Shown here one piece after another: positions 29,403 through 38,742 of a stretch of 64,000 bases of DNA; the stretch's first letter is position 1, and every line of letters starts with the position of its first letter. The stretch spans positions 186,001-250,000 of the forward strand of contig NZ_CP036268.1 in assembly GCF_007744515.1 (NCBI RefSeq). Reading direction: 5' to 3'. The notes beneath the pieces are model-generated. The model did not search any database. It saw only the letters and a list, made by a program, of their open reading frames with translations, and was not told where the DNA came from. This stretch comes from Stratiformator vulcanicus. Lineage in GTDB: Bacteria; Planctomycetota; Planctomycetia; Planctomycetales; Planctomycetaceae. Made by a program: the position numbers and the translations under genes.

Positions 29403-30686
29403 ATGGCGGCGATGAATATCTTGATGCTCACCAACATCTACGACCCGCTCGTCGGCGGGATCACGGAGAGCATTCATCGGTTTACCGATGAATACCGCCG
29501 CCGGGGACATCGCGTCGTCGTTGTGGCGCCCGAATTCGAAGGGGTGGTGCCCGGTGAAGAAACCGACGTCGTTCGCTTTCCCGCCTTGTTCAAGGCTTAC
29601 AAGCGGCGGTATTCGATTCCACTCCCCCTGCCCGGTCTGATCGCCGCGACGCTCAGCGAATTCGATCCTGACGTCATTCACTCGCATCATCCGTTCTTGA
29701 TCGGCCGCGTTGCACAGCGGGGCGCTAGCGTTTGGAACGTGCCCCTCGTCTACACGCATCACTCACGCTACGAGATTTACGCCGAGACCGAAGGGCTGAG
29801 TCAGTCGGTGCAGCGGATGCTGTGGGGGTTGACGCACTCATACTGCAACGCCTGCGATGCGGTCGTCGCGCCGAGCGAGAGCATTCGGCGTGACCTGCGG
29901 GCCCATAACGTCGACAGCCGGATCGAGATTATCCCGACCGGGGTCGACGTCGAGAAGTTCGGCGCCGGCGACGGGAGCCGCGTCCGAAAGCGATTCGGCG
30001 TTCCGGCGGATGCCTTCGTGGTCGGGCACGTCGGTCGAATCGCGAAGGAGAAGAACTGCGGATTCCTCGGCGATGCGGTCTCAGAATTCCTTCAGTCGAC
30101 GCCGGATGCCCGCTTCCTATGCGTCGGCGAAGGGGATGCGCTGGCGGAGATTCAGTCGATTTTCCGAACGGCGGGCCTTGAGAACCGGCTCGTCACGCCG
30201 GGCCGACTGAGTGGACAGGATCTGATCGATGCCTATCACGCGATGGACGTGTTCGCCTTCGCCTCGCAAAGCGAAACGCAGGGGATGGTGCTCACCGAGG
30301 CCATGGCGGCCGGGGTCCCGGTCGTCGCCGTGGCGGCCAGCGGGGTGCGGGACGTGATGCGGGATGAAGTCAACGGTCGCATGTTACAGACCGAAGATCG
30401 AGAATCGTTCGCCGCCGCGCTGCGGTGGGTGCGGGAAGCACCGGCGGATCGCTTGGAGAAGCTCTCCGCCGGCGTCGCCGAGACCGCCCGCGAATTCTCC
30501 ATTCGCACAACGGCGCAGCGAGCCCTCGACCTTTATGACCTGGTCGTCAAACGCCGCACGGAAAAAGACGCCGAGCAGCAGTGGTCGGCGTTCGATGTGC
30601 TTGAAGCCGAGTGGAACGCGTTCAGCGGCAACCTCGAAGCGATCGGCAAAGCGATTTTGCCCAAGTCGCGTCGTACGACGGAGTAA
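29403..30686 (+). CDS. GT4 glycosyltransferase, diglucosyl/sulfoquinovosyl-lipid synthase-like
   Basis: 427 aa from ATG 29403 (ATG 29388 and 29412 are alternatives). Retaining GT-B enzyme: TNIYDPLVGGITESIH is the N-terminal acceptor loop; HSHHPFLIGRVAQ and THHSRYEIYAE are typical of glycolipid-making GT4 members; VGHVGRIAKEKN starts the nucleotide-sugar domain; and E-x7-E is in SETQGMVLTEAMAAGVPVVA. Similar enzymes add sugars to diacylglycerol or other lipids at the cytoplasmic membrane face. The neighbour on the other strand, 3' to 3', is hpnH, so a membrane-lipid theme is plausible but not shown. Two family B repeats separate them. Confidence 0.88.
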   Translation: MAAMNILMLTNIYDPLVGGITESIHRFTDEYRRRGHRVVVVAPEFEGVVPGEETDVVRFPALFKAYKRRYSIPLPLPGLIAATLSEFDPDVIHSHHPFLIGRVAQRGASVWNVPLVYTHHSRYEIYAETEGLSQSVQRMLWGLTHSYCNACDAVVAPSESIRRDLRAHNVDSRIEIIPTGVDVEKFGAGDGSRVRKRFGVPADAFVVGHVGRIAKEKNCGFLGDAVSEFLQSTPDARFLCVGEGDALAEIQSIFRTAGLENRLVTPGRLSGQDLIDAYHAMDVFAFASQSETQGMVLTEAMAAGVPVVAVAASGVRDVMRDEVNGRMLQTEDRESFAAALRWVREAPADRLEKLSAGVAETAREFSIRTTAQRALDLYDLVVKRRTEKDAEQQWSAFDVLEAEWNAFSGNLEAIGKAILPKSRRTTE

Positions 30687-30698
30687 TCGAGCGATTCA

Positions 30699-30808
30699 CA
30701 CAAACACCGCGTCCTGAGACGCGTGGCCGAGCGCGGCGTGAGGTTGGTCGAGCGGAACGGGGTTCCTCCCCGCGTTCGGTCCGCAGATCTTTCGAACGCG
30801 CGGCTTGT
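30699..30808. repeat. Palindromic repeat, family B
   Basis: Starts ACAAACACCGCGTCCTGAGA and ends GAACGCGCGGCTTGTGG. The outer arms and the inner GGCCGAGCGCGG / CCGCGTTCGG... parts pair. It begins 12 bases after the GT4 stop and is directly followed by a second copy at 30835. Confidence 0.75.
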
Positions 30809-30834
30809 GGGGCGAAGGGATCGTTCGGTTCAAC

Positions 30835-30942
30835 ACAAGCACCGCGTCCTGAGACGCGTGGCCGAGCGCGGGATGAGGTTGGTAGAGGGAACAGGGTCGC
30901 TCCCCGCGCTCGTTCCGCGGTTCTTGCGAACGCGCGGCTTGT
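30835..30942. repeat. Palindromic repeat, family B (tandem copy)
   Basis: Starts ACAAGCACCGCGTCCTGAGA and ends CGAACGCGCGGCTTGT. It shares nearly the whole sequence of the 30699 copy, 26 bases away in direct orientation, and ends 10 bases before the stop of hpnH, so both copies sit between two convergent stop codons. Confidence 0.75.
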
Positions 30943-30952
30943 ATCGACGCTG

Positions 30953-32095
30953 TTAAACATCGATTTGAACAAGTTCGCGATCTTCCACACGATTACGATG
31001 CGGGGCTGGGACACGCGACTCCGGCACGCTCAACGGGGTGACGATCGGTTCGCTCGCAACGGGCGTTGCCTCGCGAAGCGGCTTCAACCCGCCCAACGTC
31101 ACCGCGGCGGCGCGGGCGAGACCGCCGAGGCTGCCGAACGTGGCAGAGACGGCAGTCGGTTCGTAGCCGCAGTGGACCATGCAGTCGGTGCAGCGGGGGT
31201 TGCCGCTCGATTTGCCGTACGCGTCCCAGTCGGTCGTCGCCATCAATTCGTCGAACGTGTCGACGTATCCGTCCTGCAGCAGGTAGCAGGGCTTTTGCCA
31301 GCCGAAGATGTTGTAAGTCGGACTGCCCCACGGCGTGCACTCGAGATTCCAATTGCCTCGGAGGAACTCCAAGAACAAAGGTGACTGATTGAAGACCCAC
31401 CGCCGTTTCGGTCGGTCCAATATCCGGCGAAACAGCTCGACCGTTTCGCCCAAATGCAGAAAGTGCTCCTGATCGGGAGCCTTTTCGTAGGGGTAACCGG
31501 GCGAGAGCATCATTCCTTCGACGCCGAGGTCGGTGAGCTCATCGAACATTTCACGCAGCCGCTGCGGGTCGGCATTGTTGAAGACGGTCGTGTTCGTCGT
31601 GACGCGAAACCCGCGTCCCACCGCGGCCCGAATCGCATTGACGGCGATGTCGTAAACGCCTTCGCGGCAAACGGCTTCGTCGTGCTCTTCCCGCGGCCCG
31701 TCGATGTGAATCGAAAACGAGAGCTGCTTGTTCGGTTCGAACAGATCGAGCTTCTTCTCCAATTGCAGCGCGTTAGTGCACAGATAGATGTACTTCCCGC
31801 GGGCAATCAGTCCGTCGACGATCTCGTCGATTTGCGGATGAAGCAGCGGCTCGCCGCCGGGGATCGAGACGATGGGAGCCCCGCACTCCTCGGCGGCCTT
31901 GACGCAGTCTTCCGGCGATAGGTTCTTCCGGAGAATTTCGACCGGATGCTGGATCTTACCGCAACCTGCGCAGGCAAGATTGCAGCGAAACAGCGGCTCG
32001 AGCATGAGGACCAAAGGATAGCGCTTCCGACCGCGCGCCTTCTGGCCCAGCACGTAGCTCGCCACGGTCCACATCTGCGATACGGGAACGCCCAT
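30953..32095 (-). CDS. hpnH: Hopanoid-associated radical SAM protein HpnH (adenosyl-hopene transferase)
   Basis: Joins the 5'-deoxyadenosyl group to diploptene, the first step toward extended C35 hopanoids. 380 aa from ATG 32095 (GGAG nine bases upstream; a longer frame begins at 32161). The radical-SAM cluster is CNLACAGC (C-x3-C-x2-C). The start [22 protein letters not shown] and the segments [24 protein letters not shown] and [17 protein letters not shown] are strongly HpnH-like. A C-terminal Cys set ([15 protein letters not shown]) is a family trait. About 60 extra residues at the end are low-complexity. No squalene-hopene cyclase is in the window. Confidence 0.95.
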   Translation of the reverse strand: MGVPVSQMWTVASYVLGQKARGRKRYPLVLMLEPLFRCNLACAGCGKIQHPVEILRKNLSPEDCVKAAEECGAPIVSIPGGEPLLHPQIDEIVDGLIARGKYIYLCTNALQLEKKLDLFEPNKQLSFSIHIDGPREEHDEAVCREGVYDIAVNAIRAAVGRGFRVTTNTTVFNNADPQRLREMFDELTDLGVEGMMLSPGYPYEKAPDQEHFLHLGETVELFRRILDRPKRRWVFNQSPLFLEFLRGNWNLECTPWGSPTYNIFGWQKPCYLLQDGYVDTFDELMATTDWDAYGKSSGNPRCTDCMVHCGYEPTAVSATFGSLGGLARAAAVTLGGLKPLREATPVASEPIVTPLSVPESRVPAPHRNRVEDRELVQIDV

Positions 32096-32287
32096 CGGTC
32101 CGGACTCCTTCCGCCACGGGTCGATTCGAATGCGGTCAATACCGCGTGAAGAATCATTCAATTGTCCGGTCTATAACAGACTTGGCCGCAGAAGTCAGCA
32201 CGACACCCGTCGGTCAAAAGGTCGGATGCGGCAACGAATCGCTCGACGAGCTGGCATATCCGAAGAGGTCGAACCCACAATCGTGTC

Positions 32288-33001
32288 ATGAATCAATCTC
32301 CCATCGGCTCGACCTCAGTCGACGATCACCCTCCGCTGCGAGCCGTCGTCTTTGATGCCGTCGGCACCGTGCTCCATCCGCAGCCCGACGTCGTGACCGC
32401 CTATCACGAGATCGGGCGGCAGCACGGCTCATCGCTCAGTCGCGACGAGGTCGGTCGCCGTTTTCGAGAAGCATTTACGTCGCGGGCGGAGACCGAACTC
32501 GAAACCAGTGACGCGATCGAATACGAGTTCTGGCGGTATGTCGTCGGCAAAGTCTTTCGAGATGTCGTTGACCCGGAGGCCTGCTTTCGGCAACTGCATG
32601 AGCACTTCGCTCAGCCAACGTCCTGGCGGTTCGATTCGGAGACCGAACGGGTATTGACGGCCCTCGGTCTCCGGGGTGTCGTGCGATGTATCGCGTCGAA
32701 CTTCGACGCCCGGCTCGATGGGATTCTCGACGCCTCACCGGTGGGTCCGCTCTTCGATCATCGGGTTATTTCGTCGAAAATCGGCTACCGCAAACCTCAT
32801 CGCAGGTTTTATGAAATCGTCCTCGAAACCTGCGGCACCACTGCGGCTGAGACGCTATTCATTGGGGATGAACCGGCGGCCGATCGCGAAGGTCCGGCAC
32901 AGCTCGGCTGCCGCGCGCTTCTGCTTGATCCCGGCTGCTCCGGCGAAGAAAACTGTGTCACGCAGCTCCGCGACGTTCTCTGCTTTTTGGAAGCGAATTG
33001 A
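32288..33001 (+). CDS. HAD-superfamily hydrolase, HDHD3/REG-2-like
   Basis: 237 aa. Motif I is VVFDAVGTVLHP: the nucleophile Asp is present, but the second Asp of DxDxT/V is Val, which is usual in the REG-2/HDHD3-like subgroup rather than a defect specific to this protein. Motif II Ser is in CIASNFDARLD; motif III Lys is in SSKIGYRKPHRRFYE; motif IV is FIGDEPAADREGPAQLG. The small helical cap lies between residues 36 and 110. Cytoplasmic; substrate unknown. It is divergent from hpnH with about 190 bp between, and is followed by the DUF1559 gene. Confidence 0.88.
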   Translation: MNQSPIGSTSVDDHPPLRAVVFDAVGTVLHPQPDVVTAYHEIGRQHGSSLSRDEVGRRFREAFTSRAETELETSDAIEYEFWRYVVGKVFRDVVDPEACFRQLHEHFAQPTSWRFDSETERVLTALGLRGVVRCIASNFDARLDGILDASPVGPLFDHRVISSKIGYRKPHRRFYEIVLETCGTTAAETLFIGDEPAADREGPAQLGCRALLLDPGCSGEENCVTQLRDVLCFLEAN

Positions 33002-33134
33002 TGCGGTGCGCTGTTAGCTCGGGCGGAGTGGATCGTCTACAGGGTCGGTGGCGTCCATGCCGCTGATGAACTGTCCCGCCCCCAGCCGGCACACGCGGGT
33101 CTTGTGCCTCTCCCTTCTTGATGGATGGACTGCC

Positions 33135-34175
33135 ATGCGCCGCCGATACGGTTTCACCCTCATCGAATTGCTCGTGGTGATCGCGATCATCGCGATCCTC
33201 ATCGCCCTGTTATTGCCCGCCGTGCAACAGGCGCGCGAAGCGGCACGGCGATCCCAGTGCAAAAACAACCTGAAGCAATTGGGACTGGCGGTTCACAATT
33301 ACTTCGAGGTCGCCTCGGCGTTGCCGCCGCTATCGTGCTGGTCGATCGGCGGCTCGCTCGGCAGCAACAACGGATCGTGGTCGGTGCACGGTCGCATTTT
33401 ACCGATGCTGGAACAGGGCAACCTGTTCTCGCAGGTCGATCTTGATGAAGCGTGGGACACCCAGCCCGAAATCAGCGGTATTAAGATTTCGACGTACGCC
33501 TGTCCGACCGACCCGCAGGCCCACGTCGTGCGTGACCCGGGTAGCGGTCGACCTCTGCTCTACCCGACCACCTACGCTTTTAATGCCGGTACGTGGTTCG
33601 TGTGGAACCCCGAGGACAACGCGATCGGTAACGGGATGTTTCATCCGAACGCCAAGCTTGGTTTTCGCGACTGTACCGACGGCACATCGAACACGCTGAT
33701 GGTGGCCGAGGTGAAAGCGTGGACCTCCTACGTTCGCAATGACGACACGGTTCCGTCCGCTACGGTGCCGGCCGACGCGGCTTCCACGTTGGCTCAGCTC
33801 GACACGGCGATCAATGCCGGGATCGGCGATTATAAAGTTGAGCCCGGCAAGGCGACCGGCCATACCGAATGGCCCGACGGACGCGTTCACCACGGCGGGT
33901 TTACCGTTATGCTTGGACCCAACACTCGTGTGCCGCTCACACACAGTGGCGTCGAATACGATGTCGACTACAACAGCCAGCAAGAAGGCAAAACCTCTTG
34001 CTCCGATATGTTTTGCGACACCTATGCGGCGATTACCTCCCGCAGCTATCACACCGGCGGCGTTCAAGTCACATTAATGGACGGCTCGGTTCGCTTCATC
34101 TCGGAGAACCTGGACCTCACCATCTGGCGAAATCTCGGCGCAAGAAACGACGGCCAGGTCATCGGCGAATTCTAA
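33135..34175 (+). CDS. DUF1559 type IV pilin-like protein
   Basis: 346 aa from ATG 33135 ([15 protein letters not shown]). Class III signal: the prepilin peptidase cuts before Phe in [21 protein letters not shown] and the following helix would anchor it. [25 protein letters not shown] is the hallmark of DUF1559, a family hugely expanded in planctomycetes. The end [17 protein letters not shown] matches the prepilin-associated H-X9-DG motif. The middle beta-rich domain carries paired Cys. Function is thought to lie in the envelope or pseudopili; unproven. Upstream in-frame codons from 33048 are unlikely to be translated. A palindromic repeat starts 11 bases after the stop. Confidence 0.95.
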   Translation: MRRRYGFTLIELLVVIAIIAILIALLLPAVQQAREAARRSQCKNNLKQLGLAVHNYFEVASALPPLSCWSIGGSLGSNNGSWSVHGRILPMLEQGNLFSQVDLDEAWDTQPEISGIKISTYACPTDPQAHVVRDPGSGRPLLYPTTYAFNAGTWFVWNPEDNAIGNGMFHPNAKLGFRDCTDGTSNTLMVAEVKAWTSYVRNDDTVPSATVPADAASTLAQLDTAINAGIGDYKVEPGKATGHTEWPDGRVHHGGFTVMLGPNTRVPLTHSGVEYDVDYNSQQEGKTSCSDMFCDTYAAITSRSYHTGGVQVTLMDGSVRFISENLDLTIWRNLGARNDGQVIGEF

Positions 34176-34186
34176 GGTGTTTAACG

Positions 34187-34342
34187 CCAAGCCACGTACG
34201 AAATAAGCGGACATCGCCCCCACACAAGCCCGCAGCGCAAGCAAGGGATTCCTACGCAAGTCTTCCCTGCATCCTTCAAGGTATCTTTTCAGTACTTAAT
34301 AACGCCAAGATATCTCGATCCGCTTACTTCGTGCGCGGCTTA
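34187..34342. repeat. Palindromic repeat, family A with family C element inside
   Basis: Left end CCAAGCCACGTACGAAATAA and right end CTTACTTCGTGCGCGGCTTA are a degenerate family A pair. Between them ACAAGCCCGCAGCGCAAGCA (34224-34243, family C) and about 70 other bases are inserted, giving 156 bp against 68-76 in simple copies. It looks like one repeat type nested in another. Confidence 0.75.
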
Positions 34343-34377
34343 TGGTTCGAATTCAAACACTGACGATTGCCCGAAGA

Positions 34378-35145
34378 ATGCCAGCTCCAGTCATCAAAGC
34401 CGCGTCGGTCATCGCTGTTTGTATCGTCGCTGCCTGCTGCGGTTGCGGCGCACCGATTGCTGAAACCGCGGATCCGAGTCCTGACACCGAGAAAGACGTC
34501 CCGATGCACATCGTCCTTCTCGGTGACTCGATCTTCGACAACGGCGTCTATGTCGGCGATGACCCGTCGGTCATTGAGCAGCTCGATGCCGCTCTTCCCG
34601 AAGGCAGCGTGGCAACGCTTCTCGCCGTCGACGGAGATACGACCGTTGACGTGGCCGCGCAATTAAAACACGTGCCGGACGACGCCACGCATCTCATCGT
34701 GAGCGTGGGCGGAAACGATGCGTTGCAGTCGTCCTACATTCTGGCGGAAGAAGCATCGTCGGTCGGCGAAGCGGTCTTGAAACTCGCGGAGCTGCAAGAC
34801 GACTTCAGAAAGACTTACGAGAAAATGCTCGACGGCGTGCTTGACCGCGAGCTTCCGACCACTGTGCTTACGATTTACGACCCGAATTTCGGGGAGGGCA
34901 CCCAGCAACGCATGTCGGTGACCGCCCTCGCACTATTTAATGACGTCATCACCCGCGCGGCAATTAAGAGAAAACTTAACGTGATTGACCTGCGCACGTT
35001 ATTCGACAATCAGGCCGACTATGCCAACCCGATCGAACCATCGGCGAAAGGCGGGGAGAAACTGGTCGAGGCGATTCAGCGATCCGTGAACACGGACCGC
35101 GGTCGAGCTGATATCGCCGTCTTCGGTATCACTTACGCTCAATAA
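34378..35145 (+). CDS. SGNH/GDSL-type hydrolase, probable lipoprotein
   Basis: 255 aa from ATG 34378; ATG 34342 overlaps the last bases of the repeat. Hydrophobic signal with VAAC lipobox (about residue 20), so probably lipid-anchored outside the cytoplasm. Block I is VLLGDSIFDNG (catalytic Ser); block III is SVGGNDALQ (Gly/Asn of the oxyanion hole). The block V position, usually DxxHP, reads NPIEPSAKGG, with Glu where the His is expected. Such an IEPS ending may define a subfamily, but it makes catalysis by the usual triad uncertain. Stands alone. Converges with the SOUL-like gene with only 13 bases between. Confidence 0.82.
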   Translation: MPAPVIKAASVIAVCIVAACCGCGAPIAETADPSPDTEKDVPMHIVLLGDSIFDNGVYVGDDPSVIEQLDAALPEGSVATLLAVDGDTTVDVAAQLKHVPDDATHLIVSVGGNDALQSSYILAEEASSVGEAVLKLAELQDDFRKTYEKMLDGVLDRELPTTVLTIYDPNFGEGTQQRMSVTALALFNDVITRAAIKRKLNVIDLRTLFDNQADYANPIEPSAKGGEKLVEAIQRSVNTDRGRADIAVFGITYAQ

Positions 35146-35158
35146 CTCTCGACGTTAA

Positions 35159-35872
35159 TTAATTCGCCTGCACTGGCAATTGGATTTCCCACCAGCGATT
35201 CTTTCGGGGAATGTTGGGGCCATTATATCCCATCGTCCGCGGGTCGCCGGCGACTTGCCACTTCTCCGACTTCTCGATCGCCTCTCGCAATTCTTGAAGT
35301 CCCGCCTGCAAGGCTTCGCCGTCCATATCTCCGCGGTGACCTATTGAGATCACCGTCACCGGTTCGGCGTCGACCACATCAACGATCACGCCGTCGTTCG
35401 TCGGGCCCTGATCCAGCCTTCGATACAGAAACGACATCGACCACTCAATCTCACCGTCTGCGTCATCGAGGTCGCTGTAGTCGAGTTCGACGGGCGCGGT
35501 CATCGCGATCCCGCGCGACTTGATGTGGGCGAACAACGGCCAGAACGCGCCCGTCGTGCCGCGCATCGGATCTAGGGCACTCTTGCCCTTCCCGCCGACC
35601 GTTGCCCGACGGACCTTGGGGTACTGCTTAATTTCAATCACCCCCGGCGGTGTGGGCGGCGGATACCCGACCGGTAGCGGCGTGTCGACTTTGCTTTCGC
35701 CGGCGACGTAAATCGTCTTGTCGTCGGACTGTTCGATCTTCAACTCCGCGTCGCCGGAGATACGGGAGATGACTTTGCCCACCTCCACCGAATCTTCGAG
35801 ATCCTCCGCATTCGCCGCCATGCTCACTCCGAGCGCAAAGAACCCCGCCATCGCGATCCGCAAACCGAACAT
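35159..35872 (-). CDS. Exported SOUL-family heme-binding-like protein
   Basis: 237 aa from ATG 35872, with GGAGG 6 bases upstream; a longer frame to 35968 runs into mutS. Signal peptide MFGLRIAMAGFFALGVSMAANA, likely cut after ANA. The segment FWPLFAHIKSRGIAMTAPVELDY is the core SOUL/HBP signature (F-x3-I-x-NxIAMTAPV), and IEIKQYPKVRRATVGG is the family's first strand. SOUL proteins bind heme or other tetrapyrroles. It lacks a clear axial His in the core, so ligand binding is open. It lies 62 bp downstream of mutS on the same strand, with a hairpin in between. Confidence 0.85.
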   Translation of the reverse strand: MFGLRIAMAGFFALGVSMAANAEDLEDSVEVGKVISRISGDAELKIEQSDDKTIYVAGESKVDTPLPVGYPPPTPPGVIEIKQYPKVRRATVGGKGKSALDPMRGTTGAFWPLFAHIKSRGIAMTAPVELDYSDLDDADGEIEWSMSFLYRRLDQGPTNDGVIVDVVDAEPVTVISIGHRGDMDGEALQAGLQELREAIEKSEKWQVAGDPRTMGYNGPNIPRKNRWWEIQLPVQAN

Positions 35873-35897
35873 ATTCGCCTCCACGTGAGATGATTTT

Positions 35898-35919
35898 CCC
35901 ACGCGGTGTGACGCGTGGG
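35898..35919. terminator. Hairpin between mutS and the SOUL-like gene
   Basis: CCCACGCG (35898-35905) and CGCGTGGG (35912-35919), 8-bp GC stem with a 6-base loop. On the minus strand it follows the mutS stop by 14 bases but is followed by AAAATC rather than a T-run, so it would be a weak terminator or a processing/stability hairpin. Confidence 0.4.
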
Positions 35920-35933
35920 CTTTGCTTGAAGCA

Positions 35934-38534
35934 TTATTCGCTACGAAGTCGCTCGCGGATGCGGGCAATTTCCTGGAGTGCTTCTAGTGGCGTCATCGCA
36001 TCGACGTCCAACTCCCGCAGGTGGGAGATCATAGGATGCTCTTCGGTAGCGAACAGCGGGATTTGCTTTTCCTTACGCGTCCGCTTGGGTCCGGGGCGAC
36101 GTTTGGCGTTTCCTTCCGCCGGCTCGGCTTCGAGGCTTTCCAAAATTTGATCAGCCCGGTCGACGACCTGCTTCGGGACGCCGGCGAGTGAGGCGACGTG
36201 CAGGCCGTAGCTGCGATTTGTGGCGCCGCGGACGATCTTGTGCAGGAAGGTGATCTCGCCGTCGGCTTCATGGACGGCCACGTGCCAATTGCCGGCTCGG
36301 CTGAGGCTCTTCGGCAGGTCGGTCAGCTCGTGATAGTGCGTGGCGAACAGCGTGCGGCAATCGACGGAGTCGTGTAGATATTCAGTAACCGACCACGCGA
36401 GGGAGAGGCCGTCGTAGGTGCTCGTGCCGCGGCCGATCTCGTCGAGAATAACGAGACTTCGCTTCGTCGCGGCATGCAGGATGCGGGCGGTCTCGGTCAT
36501 TTCGACCATGAAGGTACTCTGCCCGCGGCCCACGTCGTCACTGGCCCCGACGCGGGCGAAAACACGATCGGCCACGCCGATTGTTGCCGATGTCGCCGGG
36601 ACGAACGATCCCAATTGTGCGAGGATCGTTAAGAGGGCCGACTGACGAATATAGGTGCTCTTACCCGCCATGTTGGGGCCGGTCAGAACGACGATCGCCT
36701 CGTGCTCACCCCCCAGATGAATGTCGTTGGGAACAAATTCGCCCGACGGTCTTAAGCGATCGAGCACGGGGTGACGACCGTCTGTAATATCGAGCACGGG
36801 TTCGTCGGTCATTTCCGGTCGGCAATAGTCGCGCGACCCGGCGAGTGTTGCCAGTCCCGCCAGCACATCGAGCGACGCGAGCACCACGGACGTCTGCTGC
36901 AACCGCGGGACGTATTCGGCCACGCGAGTCTTTAAGGCATCGAATAACTGCTGTTCCAGTGCGATCGCCTTTTCCTCAGCGCCGAGGACCTTGTCTTCGT
37001 ATTCCTTTAGCTCCGGTGTGATATAGCGTTCTTGATTCTTAAGAGTCTGCTTGCGAATGAAGTCGTCGGGGACCTTGTCGCGATGGGCTGCCGTCACTTC
37101 GAGGTAGTAGCCGAAGACTTTATTAAAGCCGACCTTAAGATTGGGGATGCCGGTCCGTTCGCTCTGCTTTGCTTGGTATTTGGCAATCCATGCCTTGCCG
37201 CCGCGGGCCAATTCGCGGAGTTCGTCGAGCCGGGTGTCAACGCCCGGCCTGATCATATTGCCTTCGGACGTTAACAGCGGCGGGTCTTCAACCAGCAACT
37301 TTTCGATGTCGGTTCGGACCTCCGGACAAAGATCGAGCTTGGCTTCCAAGGAATTCAGCAGCGAGGCGCCCCGTCCGCTCAGTTTCGCTTTTAGTTTTGG
37401 AAGCAGCGCGAGTGTTTTGCCCAAGCAGACGAGGTCTTTCGGACTCGTCCGCCCCGTCGCAACGCGTCCCGTGAGCCGCTCCAGGTCATAGGCTTCGTCG
37501 AGTTGCTCTCGAACGTTCCGGCACAGCGCCGTTTCGCGTCGCAATTCTTCGACGGCGTCGAGGCGGGCGTTGATTGCTTTCACGTCGGTTAATGGTCCGG
37601 ATAGCCAATCGGCCAGCAACCGTGCTCCCATCGAAGTGACGGTTTCATCGATGACGGCGAGCAACGATCCGGCCCGTTCGCCGTCGCGGATCGTCCGCGT
37701 CAGTTCAAGGCTTCGGCGGGTTGCCTCGTCGATGATTAATCGCTCGCCCCGGCGGTGCGGTTCGATTATTGTAATGTGCCCGAGGGCGGTCTTCTGCGTT
37801 TCGCGAACGTAGTCGAGCAGCGCCCCCGCCGCCGTCACGCCGGGGCCGGCGTCGTCGAGGTCAAACCCTTCCAGCGTGGCGGTGCCGAAGTGCTCGTTGA
37901 GCAACCGGCGCGATTCGTCATTGCCGAACGACCAAGGCTGACGGGGGGTGTAAAGCGGCGTGCCCTCCCACTGCTGCCGGACCGAGACGACCGCTTTCGG
38001 CTGCTCCTCGGAGATCAAGACCTCCGAAGGGTCGAGTCGGGCGAGTTCGTCGATGACGTGCGCTTCGGGTAAATCGGCGGCCACGAATCGGCCCGTGGAG
38101 ATATCGATCCACGCGAGGCCGCACGTGCCCGATTTGTCGGCGTGCAGGGCGCACAGGAAGTTGCTCTCCCGCGGGTCGAGCAGGTCGTCGTCGGTCAGCG
38201 TGCCGGGCGTGACGACCTGAGTCACTTCCCGCTTGACCATGCCCTTGGCCGTCTTGGGGTCCTCCACCTGTTCGCAAACGGCAACCCGGAAGCCCTGGCG
38301 AATCAATTTTTGCAGGTGGGGCCGCAGGGCGTGATAGGGGAACCCGGCCATCGGCACGGGGTTGTCCGAGTTCTTATCCCGGCTGGTCAGCGTCAGTCCG
38401 AGCGATTTCGCCGCGACCTCGGCGTCTTCGTAGAACAGCTCGTAGAAGTCGCCCATCCGAAACAGCAGCAGTGCCTCGGGGTTCTCCCGTTTCACCTCCT
38501 GATAGCGCTGCATCATGGGGGTGAGTTTGGGCAT
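35934..38534 (-). CDS. mutS: DNA mismatch repair protein MutS
   Basis: 866 aa from ATG 38534 ([18 protein letters not shown]); the 76 upstream codons would run through the repeat in the divergent gap and are not MutS-like. Mismatch contact is the F-x-E of [13 protein letters not shown] near residue 25. The connector, clamp and lever domains follow, and the ABC ATPase has the P-loop [13 protein letters not shown], signature [11 protein letters not shown], Walker [19 protein letters not shown] and the switch His in [11 protein letters not shown]. The C-terminal dimerisation end is present ([18 protein letters not shown]). Normal length for MutS1. Divergent from serC. Confidence 0.97.
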   Translation of the reverse strand: MPKLTPMMQRYQEVKRENPEALLLFRMGDFYELFYEDAEVAAKSLGLTLTSRDKNSDNPVPMAGFPYHALRPHLQKLIRQGFRVAVCEQVEDPKTAKGMVKREVTQVVTPGTLTDDDLLDPRESNFLCALHADKSGTCGLAWIDISTGRFVAADLPEAHVIDELARLDPSEVLISEEQPKAVVSVRQQWEGTPLYTPRQPWSFGNDESRRLLNEHFGTATLEGFDLDDAGPGVTAAGALLDYVRETQKTALGHITIIEPHRRGERLIIDEATRRSLELTRTIRDGERAGSLLAVIDETVTSMGARLLADWLSGPLTDVKAINARLDAVEELRRETALCRNVREQLDEAYDLERLTGRVATGRTSPKDLVCLGKTLALLPKLKAKLSGRGASLLNSLEAKLDLCPEVRTDIEKLLVEDPPLLTSEGNMIRPGVDTRLDELRELARGGKAWIAKYQAKQSERTGIPNLKVGFNKVFGYYLEVTAAHRDKVPDDFIRKQTLKNQERYITPELKEYEDKVLGAEEKAIALEQQLFDALKTRVAEYVPRLQQTSVVLASLDVLAGLATLAGSRDYCRPEMTDEPVLDITDGRHPVLDRLRPSGEFVPNDIHLGGEHEAIVVLTGPNMAGKSTYIRQSALLTILAQLGSFVPATSATIGVADRVFARVGASDDVGRGQSTFMVEMTETARILHAATKRSLVILDEIGRGTSTYDGLSLAWSVTEYLHDSVDCRTLFATHYHELTDLPKSLSRAGNWHVAVHEADGEITFLHKIVRGATNRSYGLHVASLAGVPKQVVDRADQILESLEAEPAEGNAKRRPGPKRTRKEKQIPLFATEEHPMISHLRELDVDAMTPLEALQEIARIRERLRSE

Positions 38535-38575
38535 TGCTACAGTCGAGGGTCGAGAGGCGAGAGTCGAGAGTCCGT

Positions 38576-38620
38576 TTAGCCGCGACCGATAGGGAGCGCT
38601 CCCTGCCGGTCGCGGCTTAA
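38576..38620. repeat. Perfect nested palindrome between mutS and serC
   Basis: Outer arms TTAGCCGCGACCG and CGGTCGCGGCTTAA enclose AGGGAGC-GCTCCCT (itself a perfect palindrome) with AT/GC spacers. A strong cruciform or hairpin-type dispersed repeat. It is preceded by a purine-rich GTCGAGGGTCGAGAGGCGAG-type stretch (38541-38571), and a similar GAGTCGAGAGGCCAGTGGCT occurs at 39831-39850. Confidence 0.7.
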
Positions 38621-38742
38621 CAATCGCCGTTTGGGGCGAAATCTCAACCCTGCGGCCCCTGCGTTGCAAACGGAGAATCGAGACGCGATAACAAAATCGC
38701 TTGGACTTCCCGCACTCTTTCTCTTCCCACCGGAGCGCCCCG

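Noticed and set aside
30611-31384. 257-codon frame across the family B repeats
   Set aside because: Contains the two tandem repeats and then runs antisense to hpnH; not a real gene.
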